From Rotaria sordida (Eukaryota; Rotifera; Eurotatoria; Philodinida; Philodinidae), in assembly GCA_905250125.1 (NCBI GenBank), contig CAJNOL010000236.1, forward strand, positions 1-64,000: a stretch of 64,000 nucleotides of DNA, written 5' to 3'. How positions within the stretch are numbered: the stretch's first letter is position 1; every line of letters starts with the position of its first letter. The notes under the pieces were generated by a model, which was given only the letters and a program-made list of their open reading frames with translations, searched no databases and was not told the DNA's origin. Shown one piece after another: positions 12,811-23,647 of the stretch. Both the position numbers and the translations under genes were made by a program.

Positions 12811-14446
12811 AGAGATCTATCTTTCACTCACAATTCTCACCCACACCAACCTATTATAAACACCATTGTTCTTTGGAATAGCTAAAGTGCGATAGTCGAC
12901 AAGAATTCAGGACATTTACCCTCCTGACAAATGCCCGAGAGACACTCGCCCATAGGAGATTTTCTTGTCTCACAGTTGCCTACCACCATTGAAAACGGAC
13001 ACTTGCTAGTGGAACAGTTACCTGTGTATGACAATTGTCCCTAAATAATTCCCACGAAAAAGTTATAGTTATTAATCATTGAAAATCGAGTTTGTGAATT
13101 CAATTAACACCAGAAATTTTTTATTACACGTGTTAGTCACAATGTGCCTATCCTAGTAGAATGTGAAGAAAGATATTGGATACATGACACATCATCGTTG
13201 AAGCATGAACAAGCTGATATTCGAGAAAAAAATTATTCGAATTTGAGTGATATTGTGTTTCCTAGTGATAATATTTTATCGAGCTTTGTTATTGTTAGTT
13301 CATTCGAAATATTTCGAAATTCTTTTGTGCAACAGTTCCATTGCAAAATGCTTTGGTTGTCAGATCCCAGCTTCGGCTTGAATCAATTCTTCATCAAGAG
13401 TCAACTGTTCTTTTTTGAGTGACCGTGTAAATCTTCAGATATTCGTATGTGTTACAATTGACCAATGATATAAAGCTTTTATGAGAGTTAGCATGATGGT
13501 GGGTGGATGGATGGGTGGGTACATAAATGATTGATGGTGACAATTTTTCATTCACTTACATCTACTGCACTCACCCCCTCGTATCCATCGACCTACTTAT
13601 CCACAACATACTTTCGTTTTGATTTACATTGTTCAGATGGTATTCTGAAGTCGTATTTCATTCTTTTTCATTTGAAATATGAGCTTTCAATGGAGGAACT
13701 GTTGTTTTTCAGCTTGTTCAAGGTCTATCTCAGCAACTTGATCTATACAACAGCTTCAGACTCTGTCTCGAACACCTTCATTTCCCTATATAGTTTTTAA
13801 TCGTAGATCAACTGAGAACGACTTGACAAGTATTAGTTGAAGAGCTAGAAAATCTCGCAATAACTCAACTATACTGAACCAAAGACAACTCCAAAGGTAC
13901 GTCGCACTCTCATTGAACCAAACTAAAAGAATAGTCTACACCCACTTTCGAGTGTAGAAGATGAGTGTATCATATATTGGCCAGCGCAAACAACAGTCTA
14001 ATTGAGTTTTCTCTTCTCACGAAAGAATGCAGCATGTTCAAGGTCTCTGTCCGAACTCAACTGGAAGTCTATTGAAAAGACAATATTGCAGCACGTCCTA
14101 TAAGTCGTTGATTGAACATACTTTCATTGATAGATTCGATTCAATAACCGTCTTATTGTGAATCTTTATCTGCACCTACTTAGCAAATTGCCTACTCTCG
14201 TCTCAATCTATTACTGTTATGCATCAGTAACGACTGTCGCTTTTGGATTTCTGAAAATATACATGAATATCTCATCAATCTATCACAGAACATGTAAGAA
14301 TTGACATTCGATTCAACCATCATCAGTCTCGCAAATTATAGAGAGCACATGAATGAGGCTACTTTTGCAATTAGAACGGATATTTATTGATGTTATTAAT
14401 CGGTACGATAGAACGAGATCCAATTAAAGACAAGGATCGATCTAAT
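12811..14446. other. Intergenic downstream of PTR2
   Basis: Mixed sequence, somewhat less AT-rich than the surroundings and with many short CA-rich bits, but no supported gene. Open frames at 13144-13422 and 13531-13800 (+) have no domain, no splice structure and untypical composition. Confidence 0.45.
13491..13605. repeat. GT-rich/CA-rich hairpin block, telomere-like (site 2)
   Basis: The + strand reads GATGGTGGGTGGATGGATGG then GTGGGTAC at 13494-13520, followed about 50 bp on by a CA-rich arm containing CACTCACCCCCTCG (13569 on). The order, GT arm then CA arm, is the same as at the other sites. Confidence 0.5.
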
Positions 14447-16308
14447 CTATTTGTCCGCTGGCTTTTCTTTATTTTCCTTATCTTCGTTGCGAAAGATAAG
14501 AAAAAATAGAATACCAACGACCAATGCCATAATCGCTAGCGATGTATACATCCACAACAGTTTCGGATTGACCGTTACTGGTATAAGTGCAAAATTCAGG
14601 GCATTACCGAGTGCCGATGTGAAGAGGAAAAGTGACATGACGATGGATTTCATTGAAGCCGGAGCCTGAGTGAATGCATATTCAAGACCCGTAATGGACG
14701 CAAAGATTTCCGAAATGGCAAGAAAAAAATACGATGGAATTTGCCAAGCAACAGTGATATCATTGAATTTTTGACAGCCCGGACATTCCTTGGTGTAATC
14801 ATAGTTTGGACCAGCCTGATAAATCAGATGTTGAACGAGTGCTGCCCAACCCATGGTCAGAAAAGCACAAATGAAACCACATGTGATACGAGGTATCGAG
14901 GAAAACTTGATTTTATATCGTCGCAAAGTTGGATAGATCAATTTGTCGAAGATAGGAATGAAAATAATTAGAACAAGCGGATCGATATTCTGTAAGATAT
15001 CATTGGGCAGCGGACCTGAAGGAAAAATTCAGAAGAATCGCAGAACGAACAGTCGTCAGTTTTCTCGATCATTCTATCAGAAAAATAGCAAACTTACCGA
15101 CATTCATTTGTCCGGCTTGTGATACCAAATTGCTCATTAATTGACTGTAACAGATCCAGTAAAACGGATAGAAAGCAAAGACACGGCAAGCTCTAATGGC
15201 CTGTTTGAGATCATCAATAAATTGATTGTTGTTCAACACTGTCGCCGTTTGTGTACCATCATAATCAGTTGGGAATGGAGTTTCTTTCGCATAATCCAAA
15301 ATGTGTTGATGATTGCTGTGTTTGCCTAGTCTCAATCGCTTTCTAATGGCCGTCGCTGTGACTCGAAACGCTCGAAGGATCAAGGAACCGGTTGGAGGTT
15401 TTTGAACGTATCGATTACGACCAATGAACAGGACGATCATAGAACCAATAAATACGACCATCGGTACAAGATAGGCAAGCCAAAACGAATGATACTTTTC
15501 AATGTTAGTGGTAATGATTGATGATAGTGCACCCAAATTGATTGCCCAATAAAACCAATTGAACATCGATTGCACTGTTCTAAAACATGGACAATGTCAT
15601 CCGATTAATAAGATAAATACTCAATGGACTCACATTTTTGGATCAATAATCTTCTTTTTGCCTCCGATAACTACAAAGAAATAATAAGTTTGATCTTGCT
15701 CTGCAAAGAATTTTGTGGTTACCTCTGACAATTGGCTTTGTTCTGGTATATTGTTCAGCCATCAGTGGGCTTACATTACTCTTCACGCCACCAGTACCAA
15801 AACTTATAATGATTATCGCTATGATCAAACCGGGAAAGGCAACACCCGCAGCAATGGAGGGTGGTATACTAGTCAAGATCAGAACGAGAAGACCAATCAT
15901 ATAGACTACACAAGCGAGAAGAATGGTCTTGTATTTTCCCCAGAATTGATCGGCGAGAATGGCACCAGCGATCGGCGTGAGATAAGCAAAAAATTGAAAG
16001 AATGTTGTTACCGTAGTGGCTGTTCTTTGTCCGCGATCGAGTGCACCCGGTTGTTTATCACCTGGACCAGGTATAGGATGCTGGATATAATTCTGAAAGG
16101 GAGCAGCGAGTCCATAGAAAGCGAAACGTTCACACAATTCGCAGAAGACAATCAGCCAGGCTCCTAGCGGTATCCGTTCAGAAACGCGTTCTAGTGTTGC
16201 AAATTCTTCGGCCGTCGGTTCAATTTCATTGATATCCTCGGTTTTCTCGCTGACTCTTGCTTTAGCAACACTGTTACTGTTCAATTCAATATCTTGAAGT
16301 GTATTCAT
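14447..16308 (-). CDS. PTR2/POT-family proton-coupled oligopeptide transporter
   Basis: Four exons on the minus strand: 16308-15723, 15670-15634, 15579-15098 and 15015-14447; introns of 52, 54 and 82 bp are GT-AG and in phase, giving 557 residues. The product should import di- and tripeptides with protons through about 12 membrane helices. Seen: an acidic N-terminus, then PTAEEFATLERV, the POT signature FCELCERFAFYG (ExxER), WGKYKTILLA, FGTGGVKSNVSPLMAEQY, IIDPKITVQSMFNWFYWAIN, GRNRYVQKPPTGS, FYPFYWICYSQL, and the late hallmark ITGLEYAFTQAPASMKS. Each block is the form I know from fungal PTR2, rather than animal SLC15, which also carries a large extracellular loop missing here. The gene is GC-richer than its neighbours. 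Fungal origin is inference; introns suggest it is settled and expressed. Confidence 0.93.
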
Positions 16309-17125
16309 TTGATATTGTCTGTCTTTACTTCTGTGTTCGAAATAAAAGTGTAGTCAATATATTTAAAAGTGCTTGTATGATTTCTCTTCGGCGACAATAG
16401 GCATAAGCTACTCTTAATCCTCTCCTTTTTGCGCAGTATGTTGCATATAACTTGCCCTTTTCTTTGCTCTTTTCTTTAATCCTTGCTTTATTTTGACGGT
16501 TACCGACCTACGTGTTTCCTATCCTAGTTTTTAGAAACATTTAAAAAGTTGTATTCTGCATTATACCACTTGTGTATGCCTCGACATTATCTGGGGTAGA
16601 GCTGCGCGTGATCATGGATTTTTTTTCTCACAGAGAGATTGTGGCCATGTTAACCATGGTAATTGGTATTTAGATATCACAGTCATCCGTCGGCTCATAT
16701 TAGAGTGAGACTCAAAGAATAAATTCTAGCATTATTGACACAATAGAAGGCCGACGTTCTTCTTTTCTGTTCTATTGTGCTCAAATTTTTGTAAAAACTT
16801 CCATTTTGTCCTTCAGAAGCTTGTACGTTTTTGCTACCCTCAACAGCCATTGTGAACCGTTCGTTCAAAAATTCTAGCTACACGTTTCTTCATGTTAAAG
16901 TCCGTACAAATACCTGAGACTTTAGAAGGAAATCCTACGAGTATCAAAGATTCTCGAATATCTCTTAGAAATTGTTTACTATATATATAGAACTTTATAG
17001 AACTTCATATAAATCTGTCACTCTTTGGAAGCCAAATAGTAAATTTCAAAGATTAACGCAAAGATTCTCAAGTATGCCATCGATCATTAGATTTTTATTG
17101 AAATCTCCACATTGCATTGAGAGTG

Positions 17126-17215
17126 TTGGTGGAGTGTAAGTGCGCATGAGCGCGGATGTTGAGCGAAGAGTGATGCCCACATCCATCCACACCTACATTC
17201 ACACCCTTATTCATA
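17126..17215. repeat. GT-rich/CA-rich hairpin block, telomere-like (site 3)
   Basis: The GT arm GTTGGTGGAGTGTAAGTG (17126 on) is followed by the CA arm CCCACATCCATCCACACC and ACATTCACACCC (17174-17207). Confidence 0.5.
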
Positions 17216-17383
17216 CCATTACTGATACGTGGACTAGCGATGTAGAATATGGTTTTGTTGTTAGAGCGTGTCGTGTGAAATTCGATAATAATCGCCATAT
17301 TAAATATGTTTGTTGAGAAATGATTGACGAAAAGTATTAAAAAATGTACGTCGATATTTTTGATTGTGGGACTCAGTTAAAGT

Positions 17384-17441
17384 GTGAGTGTGGATGGAGA
17401 AAAGAATCAGACCCATATACCCACACTCACCATATTCTCTT
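17384..17441. repeat. GT-rich/CA-rich hairpin block, telomere-like (site 4)
   Basis: GTGTGAGTGTGGATGG, a purine-rich spacer GAGAAAAGAATCAG, then CCCATATACCCACACTCACC. The arms can pair. The spacer resembles the AAGAAAAGACTC spacer of the 18.5 kb site. Confidence 0.55.
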
Positions 17442-17712
17442 AGGCATAAGTAGAGTACTAGGGCCTAGCAAAGATTTTCTAAACTTTTAAAAGTCTCCTT
17501 CCTGAAAGCTATCTCATTTAACACATTCGAAGTGATGGGACTCACCGATAGGTCCCACTATATTTTAACAAGAAACTTAATAGAAAAACACTTTCTTTTC
17601 CTTTTTTTCTTAGACAGGAGGTTACACATAATGTATCACCTGCTTTGCCTTCGATATTGTTTGAATCATGTATTGCATAGCGGGATGCTGCTTATTAAAA
17701 TAATTAAGACAA

Positions 17713-18503
17713 ACAAAGGACCCCGCCGGATAAGATCATAAATCTGCCACCCCCCTAGATTTCAACTTCAATAGTGTAGAAAGATAGAGCATGAAATTCT
17801 GCACATTTTTGTATATTTATTTATTTTTTTTGTCAATACCAAAAAAATTTTTTAAGGACGAAATAATCTCGGGGAGGTATATCAATTTTGGGTTTCCCAA
17901 ATAATAATTATGGTATTCATAATTTTTCTTTTGTAAAATTTTTATGAAAACTAATAGGGTAGATCGATAGAGTTTTTCGTGCTCTACAAAATGGTATAAA
18001 TAGATAAATTTCAAATTGTTGCAATCAGGGTCTATAAGACTCACAAATGTAAGAACATATACAAAAAACATATTAAACGATTATTTTTGATAAGTTTCAA
18101 ATGAGTTTTCTGGCTAACGATCATTTGCACAAGATGACGACTACCATAGAAAAATTCCTCGTCATTTGCTCTACAAAATGGTGTAAGTTTGAAGGAAAAA
18201 ATTATGGTCCCGAATATAAGATATTCGATGATTACTTTTGAGCACTCGCTATTTTACTTGTATATCGATGTTTTTTTGGAACAGATGTAACAATTTATTT
18301 AAATTACTCCAGTTTGTCTATGGAAATTGACATCAGCTTTTCATTGAGTAAGGGTAACTACGTTAAATAGTATTCTATGAGCTAGTTCAATAGACGTCCT
18401 TAACCGATCTTTACTATACATTAATGTGACTTATCATTACAGCTCTGTAACAGTTACATGTTGAAGTTCTCAGAAAGCGATAAATCTAATATTTTATAAT
18501 ACT
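17713..18503 (+). repeat. Left 791-bp terminal inverted repeat
   Basis: Matches the reverse complement of 19478-20268. It holds a minus-strand 84-codon frame at 17817-18071 that recurs unchanged on the plus strand at 19910-20164; this is a mirror of the repeat, not two genes. Confidence 0.9.
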
Positions 18504-18538
18504 ATGTATTTGTCTTACGTATTCAGTTACTAGTAATG

Positions 18539-18715
18539 GTTTGGGTGTGGGTGTGGGGTGTGGGCATGGTTGTAAATGAAGAAAAGACTCATACACTCAC
18601 AACCCAGCCACTCACACCCCACACCCTCCCGCACCCAGCTACCCACACCTAATACTTACTCCCACCCACACTTCATACCCTACACTCCACACTCACACCC
18701 TCTCAGCTGCACTTA
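18539..18715. repeat. TGTGGG-rich/CA-rich block in the element core (site 5)
   Basis: GGTTTGGGTGTGGGTGTGGG and a further GTGTGGGCATGG, a spacer with AAGAAAAGACTC, then a long run of CACCC/CACTC words to about 18708. It is the best match in the window to the bdelloid telomere unit TGTGGG. Confidence 0.7.
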
Positions 18716-18780
18716 ACTGCTACCGAGGACAGATTGGTCAGAATACTATCAATAGCGACGATAGCACGCTTGCACATTAT

Positions 18781-19317
18781 ATGCGTCAACAAATCGGTCA
18801 TAATAATATATTACAAGCTCGTGTTGATCAGGGCTTATTATCTTCCCGCTCTCGGTGGAAAAAAAACGAAGACAGCAATTTCGATTTTCCACAGATATCT
18901 CTAAAAGACTTACGTCAATTATTCTTCGGAACATGTCAGATAAAAATGGGGCATTCATATGTGGAGGAGCATATGAATAGCAATGGAGATTATATTATTG
19001 AAGTGGATAATTCCAACGACAATATCGTACGCGCAAGTATACGTAGTCGACACGCAAACGCTTCAATATATAAAGCTTGGATTCAATTTTCGTTTACCGA
19101 GGATCCAATTGAAGCATGGTACTGTCAGTGCACTACTGGAGCGCGCAATGTCGGGTGCTGCAGTCACGTGGCGAGTATTATTTGTTATCTTGCCTATGCT
19201 CGACACAACAACTTCACACCATCTGCAGGTCGTCAAAGATTATTACAAGCCTTAACAAGACAAGAACCACACACAGAAACAGATACTGATACTGAGTCCA
19301 GCTCAGAAGATGAATGA
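18781..19317 (+). CDS. SWIM zinc-finger protein, C-terminal part of a transposon protein
   Basis: 178 residues from the first in-frame ATG; the frame stays open upstream to about 18690 (reading CYRGQIGQNTINSDDSTLAH), so the true N-terminus is likely lost into the GT/CA block. The SWIM finger (C-x-C-x9-C-x-H) uses Cys115, Cys117, Cys127 and His129 in WYCQCTTGARNVGCCSHV, followed by the helix ASIICYLAYARH. Before it lie a basic stretch (SRSRWKKNED) and a repeated F-x-F beta pattern; the tail is acidic (TDTDTESSSEDE). SWIM fingers bind DNA or protein and occur in several transposase families. GC content is higher than in neighbouring host genes. No catalytic domain is seen; probably not a host gene. 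Confidence 0.7.
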   Translation: MRQQIGHNNILQARVDQGLLSSRSRWKKNEDSNFDFPQISLKDLRQLFFGTCQIKMGHSYVEEHMNSNGDYIIEVDNSNDNIVRASIRSRHANASIYKAWIQFSFTEDPIEAWYCQCTTGARNVGCCSHVASIICYLAYARHNNFTPSAGRQRLLQALTRQEPHTETDTDTESSSEDE

Positions 19318-19477
19318 ACTACTTACAACAAGGCAACACTCATCTATGTTTCTTTACTGTAAAAGTTTTAACACTTAGATATTATACACGTTAACATCGG
19401 ATAAATACAAATAACACCATGATGCCATTCATTTAGACTAAATTCATATGAAGAAAAAATTCAGGAGAGGAGTGCAG

Positions 19478-20268
19478 AGTATTATAAAATACTAGATTTA
19501 TCGCTTTCTGAGAACTTCAACATGTAACTGTTACAGAGCTGTAATGATAAGTCACATTAATGTATAGTAAAGATCGGTTAAGGACGTCTATTGAACTAGC
19601 TCATAGAATACTATTTAACGTAGTTACCCTTACTCAATGAAAAGCTGATGTCAATTTCCATAGACAAACTGGAGTAATTTAAATAAATTGTTACATCTGT
19701 TCCAAAAAAACATCGATATACAAGTAAAATAGCGAGTGCTCAAAAGTAATCATCGAATATCTTATATTCGGGACCATAATTTTTTCCTTCAAACTTACAC
19801 CATTTTGTAGAGCAAATGACGAGGAATTTTTCTATGGTAGTCGTCATCTTGTGCAAATGATCGTTAGCCAGAAAACTCATTTGAAACTTATCAAAAATAA
19901 TCGTTTAATATGTTTTTTGTATATGTTCTTACATTTGTGAGTCTTATAGACCCTGATTGCAACAATTTGAAATTTATCTATTTATACCATTTTGTAGAGC
20001 ACGAAAAACTCTATCGATCTACCCTATTAGTTTTCATAAAAATTTTACAAAAGAAAAATTATGAATACCATAATTATTATTTGGGAAACCCAAAATTGAT
20101 ATACCTCCCCGAGATTATTTCGTCCTTAAAAAATTTTTTTGGTATTGACAAAAAAAATAAATAAATATACAAAAATGTGCAGAATTTCATGCTCTATCTT
20201 TCTACACTATTGAAGTTGAAATCTAGGGGGGTGGCAGATTTATGATCTTATCCGGCGGGGTCCTTTGT
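19478..20268 (-). repeat. Right 791-bp terminal inverted repeat
   Basis: Reverse complement of 17713-18503; ends GGCGGGGTCCTTTGT at 20268. Confidence 0.9.
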
Positions 20269-20270
20269 CA

Positions 20271-21290
20271 CAATGAGAATAGAAGGTTTTTATTTTCTTA
20301 GCTGTTGCATGGTCCTCTTCTTTTGATTGTTGTTCTCTGCTTTTCTCATAGCAGTTGGCACATCGTCTTCAGACGATATGCGCAGGTCCTTCCTTTGCTT
20401 CGATATTATGATCAGCAAGTTTACGTTTCGAATGGCTTGCTGAGTGTTGTCTCAGACTAGATTTGATCTTCTTGAGTAGTATACTTAGGAGTAAAGATCG
20501 CACAAGGTTTTCACATTGCTGCAGAATGGTCATGTTGCTTGTGGCATAGTTTTTCTTGTAAGTCAAATAGCTCTAAACTATTGTCAGTCCAAATATCAAT
20601 TCAAATGCCACCTTTTGATACCATTTTATAGATCGTTTAAGACATGTATAGTATGGTGATAGCTGATCTGATAAATCTACACTGTGTTTCTCTTCAGTGT
20701 TATCAAGCACAACTTGTGGTTTCATGATGCATTCATTCATTTAGTTTATTGATTTCCGTGGTGTCCACTACAGTTGCTGAATGTGATGGTTTTGAGGATA
20801 TCATCAAAACACCTATCTTTTACCTTTTCACTTGATCAACTTTATGTCATCTTTGTTCTGGAATCCATAGAGTTCACCACACTTGAGGTTTTTCTGAATA
20901 ACTTCGTTTTTTGATTCAGTACGATTATTTCTCAATGTCTCAATAAGATACGTTTTGTTTTGCAACAAAAGTTCTGTAAGAGAAATACTGGTAAAGAAAT
21001 TGTCAACTACTACAGCTTAATAGCAACGCAAAAGGTACTGTAATAAATTCATTATGACTGTTTGAGTATATCCAAGACCGGACATTTGATTCTGCTTCTT
21101 GGTATAAGTCATAAAATTCTAAATGTATCCATTCGTACCCACTACTTTGTATATCTTGACACCATATTTGTACAATTTGCCAGGAATATACTGTTTGAAG
21201 AGGGATCTACCTCACTATGTTACCATTGTTCCATCGACAGTAATAGTTGCGTCAAGAATATTAATCGACTAAAATCTAACTTTCAATAAA
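20271..21290 (-). mobile_element. piggyBac-type transposase remnant
   Basis: Minus-strand translation gives piggyBac (DDE_Tnp_1_7) blocks in order: KQYIPGKLYKYGVKIYKVV (about 21190), VVVDNFFTSISLTELLLQNK (about 21010-20955, with the catalytic Asp), SVDLSDQLSPYYTCLKRSIK (about 20690-20630) and the Cys-rich tail RRCANCYEKSR (about 20370). The frame is broken by several stops (for example near 20838, 20577 and 20376) and a shift near 20745, so it is dead. The N-terminal third is missing. The Cys-rich tail runs into the SWIM element at 20268, and a possible continuation (GDTLCVTSCLRKK) lies beyond it at about 17600-17650, so the piggyBac copy was there first. Confidence 0.8.
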
Positions 21291-21693
21291 TTGAAATTTC
21301 GTTTTGTTATCTCGTTCCTCCTGCGCAATACATATAGGAAAGAGAAAAACAAACTTGAATAATTATTCAATTCGGCGTAAAAGAGAACTGCGCATGTGAT
21401 GATGTAAACAAGAAAAAGAGAAACAACTAACAGCACACACTGAAAAGGCCAACAAGTACATTTATCAAAAGGTGAAAGCACGTGAAAATGAATCTGTTAA
21501 AGCTACTTTCTAAGAAAATCGAATCGCCTCGATTGTGTTAAAGTAGCTGTTAAATAAAAAAACCTTTCTAAAAGAAGGACTATTTTTTAATAGCACCCTT
21601 GTTCTAAGTACTTTATCTGTAAGTTCGAATATTACTAGAACCTATAGGCTAAGCAGTGTCACTGATCTTATGTGATTGAACGAAGAAAAAGAT

Positions 21694-21768
21694 ATCTTTC
21701 GTGAGATTCAAACCGCAAACTTTCTGCTATCCGAGCAGATGCCCTAAGTCAATTAGACTAGAAGGGAA
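21694..21768 (-). ncRNA. tRNA-like fragment, tRNA pseudogene or SINE head
   Basis: On the minus strand a D-arm/A-box-like TCTAATTGACTTAGGGC is followed by a perfect anticodon hairpin TCTGC-TCGGATA-GCAGA and a B-box-like GGTTTGAATC. Position 33 of the loop is C where a real tRNA needs U, and the T and acceptor stems pair poorly, so it is a decayed tRNA or a tRNA-derived SINE start, not a working gene. Loop positions 34-36 read GGA. Confidence 0.4.
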
Positions 21769-23344
21769 ATTTTGATCTCCGTTTAGCGTTCGAGTGTACT
21801 ATCACCGATGTTAACGCCTCCCTATTTCGCACAGTTTAGCACTGTTCGATGCGCTCGCACTGAGTGAGGACGACGATACGTGTACAGAAGGATATTTACT
21901 GCTGCCCAACTTCTCCACCAATTGTGAGTTACTCGATTGGGAATATATAAATATAAATATATACATATCTTCAGCCTCCGTTAATTGCATACAATAAATG
22001 ATAAATAACTGAGGGTCTCGACTATTTAAGATGCGAGAGGTCATGTAAAACACTTACCTTAATTGATGTACGTAATACACAAATAAGGTTTATTGTTTTA
22101 GTTGTTAATATGTTTTTATTTTTCTTATAAATAGAAAAAAAGAAAACATACAATCGACACCAACTAAATATATAATAATAACAATAATAGTGATAATAAT
22201 AATAATAAGAAGAATGATAATGATGATGATGAAAAAGTTTTTCAAGAAGATGGAGAGAGAATGAAATTCAATAATAACTGAGAGGAGAAAATCAAAGCGA
22301 AAACATCAAAGAGGATGACACAACCCAATGATAAGGAGAATGGAAAGGTTCGCATCATAGAGTGACACCTGTTGCCGCTAACATTATCAATGCCGAAACA
22401 GCTCATTTGATAGAAAAAACTTTTAGTGGCGTTTTGTCGATACCCATAATTTCTGTTTTTTTTCTTGTCAGATTCGGAATGTGGAATCATCAATCTGAAC
22501 GATGACAAGAGGCAAAATCACGCTCATGGGCGCCCGTTTTTCTACGCTAGATATGGTGGTTCACGTGTATGTATAGGTGTCAATGTCAGTGTATTCTGTC
22601 GTATCCGTTAGAATACGACCGTATTCCAGTACAGATATCAATGTAACAGACGTGTGTATTTCACCGTAAACTACACGGCGTCCTACCACCATAATACTGT
22701 CTCTATCAAATGGATGATTTACAGACCGTGCACAATCGCAATTATACAGTTTACGGTTGAGGTGTGGGTGTGGGTTTAGATTAGTAAAGTGACGACCCAC
22801 ATCCACATTCCACCTTGCTCTAATAAAATCATGCTGTTTTCGTGATTAGTTGAAAATTTATCTACGACTCATTCATAATTAGTATCAAAATCACGTTCAA
22901 CAGCTTATACTGTTAAGTCACTTAAACGTATATTAATCGTCGAATGTCGAAGATAATTCTTGATTATCCTTATCTTTGAGAATGATCTCTCATGATTAAG
23001 AGTGAGCCTGGGATTTCGGACAGTTTCAAGAGGTCTTAGTATCCCTCTCCCTCTTTCCATCGCGCCAGCACTGATGGTACGCAAGTGTGCAGAAAAAAAA
23101 TCATGTTCTTTTTTTCGTTAATTTCAGCGAATGTACTTATACGTTTCATGCCTAGATTCAATGTGGCTTCTAATTTGTAACGTTGAGAGAAATATTATCC
23201 GCGATCATCTCTATCAATGTGGTTAAAGTTTGATACATTCTTCTAGTTTTTGCATCATTATTGTATTCATATCCTATTTTGTATTGCTCGAATATTGTCA
23301 GATATCTGGATTTACGTGTGTTATTCCATTTTCTCATGTTTAGA
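21769..23344. other. Intergenic repeats, no gene seen
   Basis: Includes short AAT/GAT microsatellites (about 22170-22235) and a hairpin block at 22.8 kb. No supported coding sequence. Confidence 0.4.
22757..22815. repeat. GT-rich/CA-rich hairpin block, telomere-like (site 6)
   Basis: GAGGTGTGGGTGTGGGTTTA (two TGTGGG units), a spacer of about 20 bp, then GACCCACATCCACATTCC. Confidence 0.6.
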
Positions 23345-23647
23345 TCGTACTAACTCTACTATTGAACAATGGGCTCAAGTCTACGTGACAAACAAGTGAG
23401 AAGATACAATACTATTTAACAAATATCAAAATTAGATTTATTGAGACGACCATCCGGACAGTAACACCAAGATCAACGTTCCACTTCACCTTCATTATCG
23501 ACATCACAGCCCATATCAACGCAAGAAAAATCAAAACCACATCAATCAAAATGGCTACTACCATCAAACGAGTCTGATGAAATGTTTGAACCGAACTTAC
23601 CTATTAATCTAGATCGATATTCCTTAAAACGGTCATATAGTTTATAG
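23345..23647 (+). pseudogene. Decayed 3' end of an unknown gene
   Basis: A coding-like stretch: RTNSTIEQWAQVYVTNK, a 40-bp intron-like piece beginning GTGAGA and ending AATTAG, then a frame reading LLRRPSGQ, one stop (TAA at about 23461), HQDQRSTSPSLSTSQPIS, PHQSKWLLPSNESDEMF and EPNLPINLDRYSLKRSYSL before TAG. Codon use and the Ser/Pro-rich tail look like a real protein. The stop and the frame change across the intron argue that it is a fossil copy. Family not recognised. Confidence 0.45.

Larger units (their letters stand above)
16309..17600. other. Intergenic, upstream of PTR2
   Basis: Contains the PTR2 promoter region and two hairpin blocks (17.1 and 17.4 kb). No other gene seen. Confidence 0.4.
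17713..20268 (+). mobile_element. 2.56 kb DNA transposon with 791-bp inverted repeats and a SWIM ORF
   Basis: Left repeat 17713-18503 and right repeat 19478-20268 are exact or almost exact inverted copies; I saw one difference near the inner end. Outer ends start ACAAAGGACCCCGCCGG. The 974-bp core holds a GT/CA hairpin block (18539-18715) and a plus-strand SWIM zinc-finger ORF (18781-19317). No DDE catalytic domain is seen, so it is probably an internally deleted, non-autonomous copy. Flanking target duplication is not evident. It sits inside a piggyBac remnant whose coding sequence continues on both sides. Long TIRs plus SWIM would suit MULE or the KDZ/Zisupton group, but the superfamily is unresolved. 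High arm identity implies a young insertion or gene conversion. Confidence 0.85.

Noticed and set aside
14451-14971. Plus-strand frames opposite PTR2
   Set aside because: Shadows of the real minus-strand transporter, which has clear motifs and introns.
17817-18071. 84-codon minus-strand frame identical to 19910-20164 on the plus strand
   Set aside because: It is the same inverted-repeat sequence read twice; no domain and no reason to think it is translated.
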